Below, piece by piece: positions 33,698-37,474 of a DNA stretch of 37,474 bases. Numbering within the stretch: position 1 is the stretch's first letter; every line of letters begins with the position of its first letter. The DNA comes from an uncultured Lachnospiraceae bacterium. Lineage in GTDB: Bacteria; Bacillota; Clostridia; Lachnospirales; Lachnospiraceae. The position numbers were made by a program, and so were the translations under genes. The notes beneath the pieces were generated by a model. That model was not told the DNA's origin. It did no database searches and was given only the letters and a program-made list of their open reading frames with translations. The DNA lies in assembly GCA_905203555.1 (NCBI GenBank), contig CAJKWK010000023.1, positions 1 to 37,474 of the forward strand. The letters are read 5' to 3'.

Positions 33698-33703
33698 AAT
33701 AAC

Positions 33704-33965
33704 AACAAAACAAAAGACAAAAAATAAAAATAAGGAGGACGGACCACCAGACAAATAATTTTAAATCTTAATCAAACATTTTAGAATCTAACGAAAGAGG
33801 TACGGACCAATGGGACAGTAATTATTTAACAGCACGTATTTTTTAAAACACTATTTGAGATAATAGTTTCAGATAGATATCAAGTGAATAAGGAGGATAA
33901 TCCAATGGATGTTATTTATTAAAAATCCACTGTACTGACAAACCAGATACAGTGGATTTTTAATT
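33704..33965 (+). ncRNA. Candidate small RNA with three repeated ribosome-site/mini-ORF modules
   Basis: A transcript of about 260 bases is defined by the promoter at 33669-33697 and the terminator at 33921-33961. It contains three related modules at about 33732, 33794 and 33890. Each has a strong AGGAGG/AGAGG site, then 8-9 bases ending in CCA (ACGGACCA is identical in modules 1 and 2), then a mini frame. Module 2 reads ATG GGA CAG TAA and module 3 encodes M-D-V-I-Y-stop. Module 1 has CCA in place of ATG, then GAC AAA TAA. After each, an ATTTTAA/ATTTATTAA-like sequence recurs. I know no matching Rfam family. It could be a regulatory RNA, a ribosome-binding decoy, or a decayed leader. Confidence 0.5.
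33921..33961. terminator. Bidirectional terminator between the small RNA and the small ORF
   Basis: A perfect 14-bp stem (AAAAATCCACTGTA at 33921-33934, complement at 33948-33961) with a 13-base loop and T-runs on both strands. It ends the + strand small RNA and the - strand small gene at 33998-34099. Confidence 0.85.
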
Positions 33966-33997
33966 TTAAAACTATTTACTTATCTTGCAAATGAAGA

Positions 33998-34099
33998 TCA
34001 ATCTTCCAAATATTCTCTATAATCTCTCTCATCGGCAAATAATCTATACTCTCCATTCACGAACCCCATGTACCCTTCTGTCACATAATATCCTTTCAT
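33998..34099 (-). CDS. Small conserved-looking protein of 33 residues
   Basis: ATG 34099 is preceded by AAAGGAGAG at good spacing and encodes a 33-residue acidic, tyrosine-rich peptide beginning MKGYYVTEGYMGFVNG and ending DERDYREYLED. It has no signal peptide or membrane segment. I recall near-identical short hypothetical proteins in other Lachnospiraceae, but no function is known to me. A terminator follows within 40 bp. Upstream, 34100-34264 contains a 38-residue open frame (34123-34239) without a ribosome site, which I do not annotate as a gene. Confidence 0.7.
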   Translation of the reverse strand: MKGYYVTEGYMGFVNGEYRLFADERDYREYLED

Positions 34100-34264
34100 A
34101 GCTATCTCTCCTTTATCTGTGCTCATATAAGATCAATGATATGATCTATATTCCTGTCTTCGTTTTCGATAGCTATATTATCCCTCTTTAGATGGGTAAA
34201 TGTTTGGACACCTACGGATTTAAATCTTTTTTCGACCATCCGTAATCCATTATGAACTATGAGA

Positions 34265-34918
34265 TCAATCCAAAAGAGTTAAGATTCCTCCAAGAGACTC
34301 CCGAACTCCCACAACTTTCTTTTCCAGTTCCGGATCGGGCAATGTCAAGTCCGGCACCATCACCGTTCTGCACCCTGCCGCACTGGCAGCTGTCACACCA
34401 TTTGAGGAATCTTCCACTGCCATACACTCTTCCGGCCTGCGTCCGATTTGTGCACAGGCATAAAGATACACATCCGGGAACGGTTTTCCTCGTTCTACCA
34501 TAGTGGCACAGATAATGGCATCAAACCAATCATAAATTCCTATTTCCGTTAAATATTGTTTGGTCCGTTCCTCATCCGTAGCCGTAACTACGACAATATC
34601 ATATTCCCTCTCCTTTAAACTCCGCAAAGTTTCTTTTACTTCCGGTTTTATCTCAATCCCATGTTGTGCAAGATGTGCATTCATCAATTCCTTTCGTCGC
34701 TCACGAATCGCAAAATAGTCATATTGCACTCCATATTTTTTCCGAAACTCCACCGCGGCGTAACGGCTCGCCAAACTCCGAAACTCATAAAATTCTGTGA
34801 TATCCAAATCCAGCCCTGCCTCTCTTGCCGCCTGCTGCCAAAACTTCGTCAAATACTTCTCCGTATCAATCAATACTCCATCCATATCAAATAATACTGC
34901 TTTTATCGTACCGCTCAC
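34265..34918 (-). CDS. HAD family hydrolase, beta-phosphoglucomutase-like
   Basis: A 217-residue haloacid dehalogenase-type phosphatase or mutase. Motif I is FDMDGVLIDTE, motif II VVVTATDEE, motif III lysine in RGKPFPDVYL, and motif IV EDSSNGVTAA; a helical cap lies between motifs I and II. It probably hydrolyses a small phosphorylated metabolite. The start is GTG at 34918, overlapping the stop of the decayed jetD frame (GTGA), so it may depend on read-through from that locus. Confidence 0.9.
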   Translation of the reverse strand: MSGTIKAVLFDMDGVLIDTEKYLTKFWQQAAREAGLDLDITEFYEFRSLASRYAAVEFRKKYGVQYDYFAIRERRKELMNAHLAQHGIEIKPEVKETLRSLKEREYDIVVVTATDEERTKQYLTEIGIYDWFDAIICATMVERGKPFPDVYLYACAQIGRRPEECMAVEDSSNGVTAASAAGCRTVMVPDLTLPDPELEKKVVGVRESLGGILTLLD

Positions 34919-35790
34919 TTTCCCAAAACCCCTATCATACTTTCTTGATATGCAGCTCTCCGTTTCTTACACATCACTTCTTTTATTTCCTGCAGCTCTT
35001 GAATATAAACCTGCTCCAGCTTTTTTATCCGCCTGTCACTCAATTCTACTTCCGATAAATATGTTTCATACAAATTCACCTCATACTTCCAAAGGTTCAT
35101 CCGATCCCCATATCGAAGTTTTAACTTCTGTGCGATCAGAAGACCCTCCGGATCAAAATCTCCCGCATACCAGAAAACAGTGTCACACATAAATTTATCC
35201 ATAAGAACAAGCACCGCCAGACGCAATTGTCCATTCCCGCAGATAACAGTCCACTCCGGATGTTTCCTTATCAATACAGAAAACACTGCCGGATTTTCTA
35301 CTACATATACTTGTTGACTCTGTCCGCAAATTTTCTCCAATCTTCCAATTGTCTGTAAAGTCAATTTTACAGGCTCCTGATTCTCAAAAAAACCTTCAAT
35401 CCCTTTATGTAAACCGCCCTCCATTCTCCAGCCATGAATCCCATATGCCAGCGCATCATTAGACACTTCATCCTTCAAAAGCCCCGCTTCATAATAAATT
35501 CTGTTTTTATATTCTACTCTGGAAAGTCCTTCTTGTCTTAAAACGAATTTTCTTTCCTTGAGATAATGAAAAAGTAGTTTTTCGCCTGTCTTCCCTTCAT
35601 CAAAATAGTGTGGATTTCCTGTAATATTTGCCGAAAATACCGGTAACAATTCTTTCTTTTTTTCTCTTGAAACACTTTCAGTTTCGCAATTCCTGCTGTT
35701 ACATAATTAAGAACGTTCCTCAATTCCTCTGGATTTTCTTTGTATAACTGCATAATAAGCAAATATCCCTCTTTCTTTTCTGCCAGTATA
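34915..35790 (-). pseudogene. jetD: C-terminal half of Wadjet type II JetD (DUF2399), frameshifted
   Basis: Residues from LPVFSANITGNPHYFD to the stop match the C-terminal part of DUF2399/TIGR02679 proteins, the Toprim-like nuclease subunit JetD of type II Wadjet plasmid-defence systems. The hallmark FWYAGDFDPEGLLIAQKL and VVENPAVFSVL are intact. Preceding JetD-like residues (ILAEKKEGY...VTAGIAKLKVFQEK) lie in another frame; the two frames join at an A-tract near 35658, where one A is missing. The N-terminal half of JetD is absent: the frame runs straight into JetC coiled coil near 35790. The nuclease part could still be made from an internal start, but the system cannot be complete. Confidence 0.8.
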
Positions 35791-37371
35791 CAATGTTCCA
35801 AGCGTTCCCTAATTGCTTCATAATCCGTCAAAGCAAGCTGTTCCATCACCGAATTCAGACTTCCTCTTTTTTCCCGTTCATTTTGTATCATGCGATTCAA
35901 ATCGTAACGAATATCATCCAAATCAGCGTCAATTCCTTCCAGATATTCCTTCTGCACCTTTACAAAACTGATTCCATTCATATAATTTCCATAGGAAATC
36001 TGAACTTTCATCAACTCTTCTTTATACTCACCCAAAGCCTTTTCCGCTTCCGTAAACACATCCAAACGCGGGGGCAGATAGCACTTCTGACATACTTCCT
36101 GTACGCGCTTCCGGACTGCATCCAGACTCTTTCGTTCTCCTTCTACAACGCCTTTCTGGTTCTGTACTTTACACTCTATTTCTTCCAGAATATTCGTTTT
36201 CTTCTCCAATTCCTTTGCAGCCACCTTCAGATCTTGTTCTTTCGGAAATGATTTCCACTCTATTTCCAGACAGCTTTTCCTTTGCTTTAATTGTGCAATT
36301 TCTTCTTCTGCTATTTGAATTACCTCATCCATTCTCTGACTTTCTGCTTCGAGTTCCTCTATCTTCTTTATACGATACTGCTCTCTTGCATAAGCTCCTA
36401 TAAAACATGGCGTGTACTTTTTAGTAATCGTTCCTTCTATAATTCCGATTCCGTAATTTCCGTTTTTATCAATCCATGTCCCAGTTTTTTCTACAGACTC
36501 TATTAGCGCCTCTTCTCCCTGATCCTTCCAGCCAATTGCTGTTAATATACGAGATCTCTCTTGCCATTTCCTGCAATATATCCGACTGCAAATGTAACTC
36601 CACATTCTCCTTTTCCCAACGGTAAATCGATTCAATTGTCTCCTGTTTTACTTCATGAAACTGATTTTCATATTGAAGGACTTCTCGCTCTGCTCTGTTC
36701 TTTTCTTCCTGATATATGTCCAATTCCTGCAAAAATCTACTATATTTCTCCTGACAATCCTTTTCTTCTTCCAACGTCGTTTTTCCAAGATGAACCTTTG
36801 CCATATAATCCTTTAACAATTCTGAATGAGATTGAAAAGAATACGCCTCCCCTTTCTGCTCTACCAGCTCCTTCTTCATAAATATAAATTCATCAAAAGG
36901 AATCCCTTCTATTTCTTCCTCCATATACTCCAAACTATTTTCAATTTCTTCCCAAAGTATTTCATTTTTCTGTAATTGAAGTTTTATTCTCTGCTCCGTT
37001 TCCTGATATTTCTCTTTTTTCTCCTCTTCCTGCTGCTGTTTTCCTGTAATATTCTTTTTTAATTCTTCTAATTGTCTTCGAATTTCAACTTCTTGCTGCT
37101 TTAACTTGAGTGTATCACTATCAGACAGCGATTCCTTTTCCGCCTGACAAATTTTTTGCTCCTGTTTTAATTCAATATAATGTTTCTCCTCTTCGTTCCG
37201 CATCCGTTCACAGTCATTGATCTCCTGCTTCAGTTGTTCTGCCTTTTTTCTAAGACTATCATATTCTTCTACAGATTTTCGAAACAATAATGCCTTGTCA
37301 TATAACATAATTTCATTATATTGATCATATACTTTTCCTTTGCTATCATAAATACCGGTTTTGATATCTTT
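35790..37371 (-). pseudogene. jetC: Remnant of Wadjet type II JetC (SMC-like, TIGR02680) coiled coil
   Basis: A long, charged, glutamate/lysine-rich coiled coil lies in two frames. The first, about 37371-36545, includes MLYDKALLFRKSVEEYDSL. The second runs about 36545-35790 and includes TGTWIDKNGNYGIG and EYLEGIDADLDDIRYD. They join by a single-base shift near 36545. The pattern fits the middle of TIGR02680 SMC-like proteins (JetC), which normally exceed 1,300 residues. Both ATPase-head parts, Walker A at the N-terminus and Walker B at the C-terminus, are missing. A stop at 37372-37374 precedes the frame, and the other end is fused to JetD sequence. No jetA or jetB is visible. Confidence 0.75.
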
Positions 37372-37399
37372 TCACCTGATTGTAATAGCAGCCACGCTA

Positions 37400-37474
37400 T
37401 CACGAGAAAAAGCTGTCCAAATCCAGCATGTCATTTGCTTCAACATCTTTTTCCATGTCATTTTCATTCTCACC
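37400..37474 (-). CDS. C-terminus of an unidentified gene running off the window end
   Basis: The frame is open from the window edge and stops at TGA 37400-37402. It encodes 24 acidic residues ending in NDMLDLDSFFS. No family is recognised; such acidic LDLDSFF-type tails occur on various plasmid and mobile-element proteins, but this is weak evidence. It abuts the truncated jetC frame and may mark the breakpoint of a deletion or insertion. Confidence 0.45.
   Translation of the reverse strand, partial: GENENDMEKDVEANDMLDLDSFFS

Noticed and set aside
34123..34239. 38-residue open frame on the - strand between the HAD gene and the small 33-residue gene
   Set aside because: There is no ribosome site, the open frame also runs upstream through the HAD gene end, and no family is recognised; it is probably chance or a very old remnant.
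35640..35670. Possible programmed -1 frameshift at the A-tract joining the JetC/JetD frames
   Set aside because: The reading-frame phase does not give a standard X XXY YYZ slippery heptamer, and other decay (a second frameshift, missing domains) favours a simple indel.
1..37474. CRISPR arrays, insertion sequences, integrases or attachment sites
   Set aside because: No regularly spaced repeats, transposase or integrase genes, or tRNA-flanking direct repeats were seen; the tRNA-Gly gene is flanked by ordinary genes.

Overview
The window looks like a chromosomal segment of a strictly anaerobic, low-to-moderate-GC Firmicute, most probably a gut Lachnospiraceae. The evidence is an anaerobic ribonucleotide reductase (NrdD/NrdG), the [FeFe]-hydrogenase maturases HydE, HydG and HydF, a flavin reductase-rubredoxin, strong AGGAGG-type ribosome sites, and protein sequences of the kind seen in that family. 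The genus is an inference; no rRNA is present.

Layout: 1-332 has no gene. 333-458 is the C-terminal scrap of a TM1266-type iron-only-hydrogenase regulator, followed by hydE-hydG-hydF (474-4240, + strand) and a terminator. On the - strand follow an OmpR-type two-component pair (7193 down to 4316), a DedA/glycosyltransferase/DUF374 acyltransferase-like membrane-lipid cluster (9709-7254), a coupled flavin reductase-rubredoxin plus xpt pair (11031-9836), and nrdD/nrdG with a promoter carrying NrdR-like boxes (about 14100-11122). tRNA-Gly(TCC) is at 14486-14556. A PurF-like protein that has lost the glutaminase catalytic residues is at 14728-16137. Then come a FliB-type CxxxxC-rich protein, an M18 aminopeptidase, a GNAT enzyme, endonuclease III, an M20 peptidase and a DUF5058-type two-subunit membrane pair.

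The most distinctive accessory region is 23406-30911. A - strand operon encodes DhaL-like and DhaK-like kinase subunits, a class II ketose-phosphate aldolase, an iron-containing alcohol dehydrogenase and a CaiT-like BCCT carrier. A divergent MerR/GyrI-type regulator and a nearby MFS carrier lie beside it. Together they read as a pathway that phosphorylates a ketose at C1, splits it to DHAP plus an aldehyde, and reduces the aldehyde. The BCCT carrier suggests that substrate or product carries a quaternary-ammonium, betaine or sulfonate-like group. The substrate is unknown to me, so this is the best candidate for an undescribed pathway. The MFS promoter has the 19-bp spacer and dyad typical of MerR activation.

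The right end holds a small ferredoxin, a KdgK-like kinase, a ProXp/YbaK-type deacylase, and a candidate small RNA (about 33704-33965) with three repeated ribosome-site/mini-ORF modules. It continues with a 33-residue small protein, a HAD phosphatase, and the decayed remains of a type II Wadjet locus (jetC coiled coil joined to the C-terminal half of jetD, with frameshifts). The C-terminus of one more gene runs off the window end. Start codons below were chosen by ribosome-site position and family N-termini, so several differ from the longest possible reading frame.
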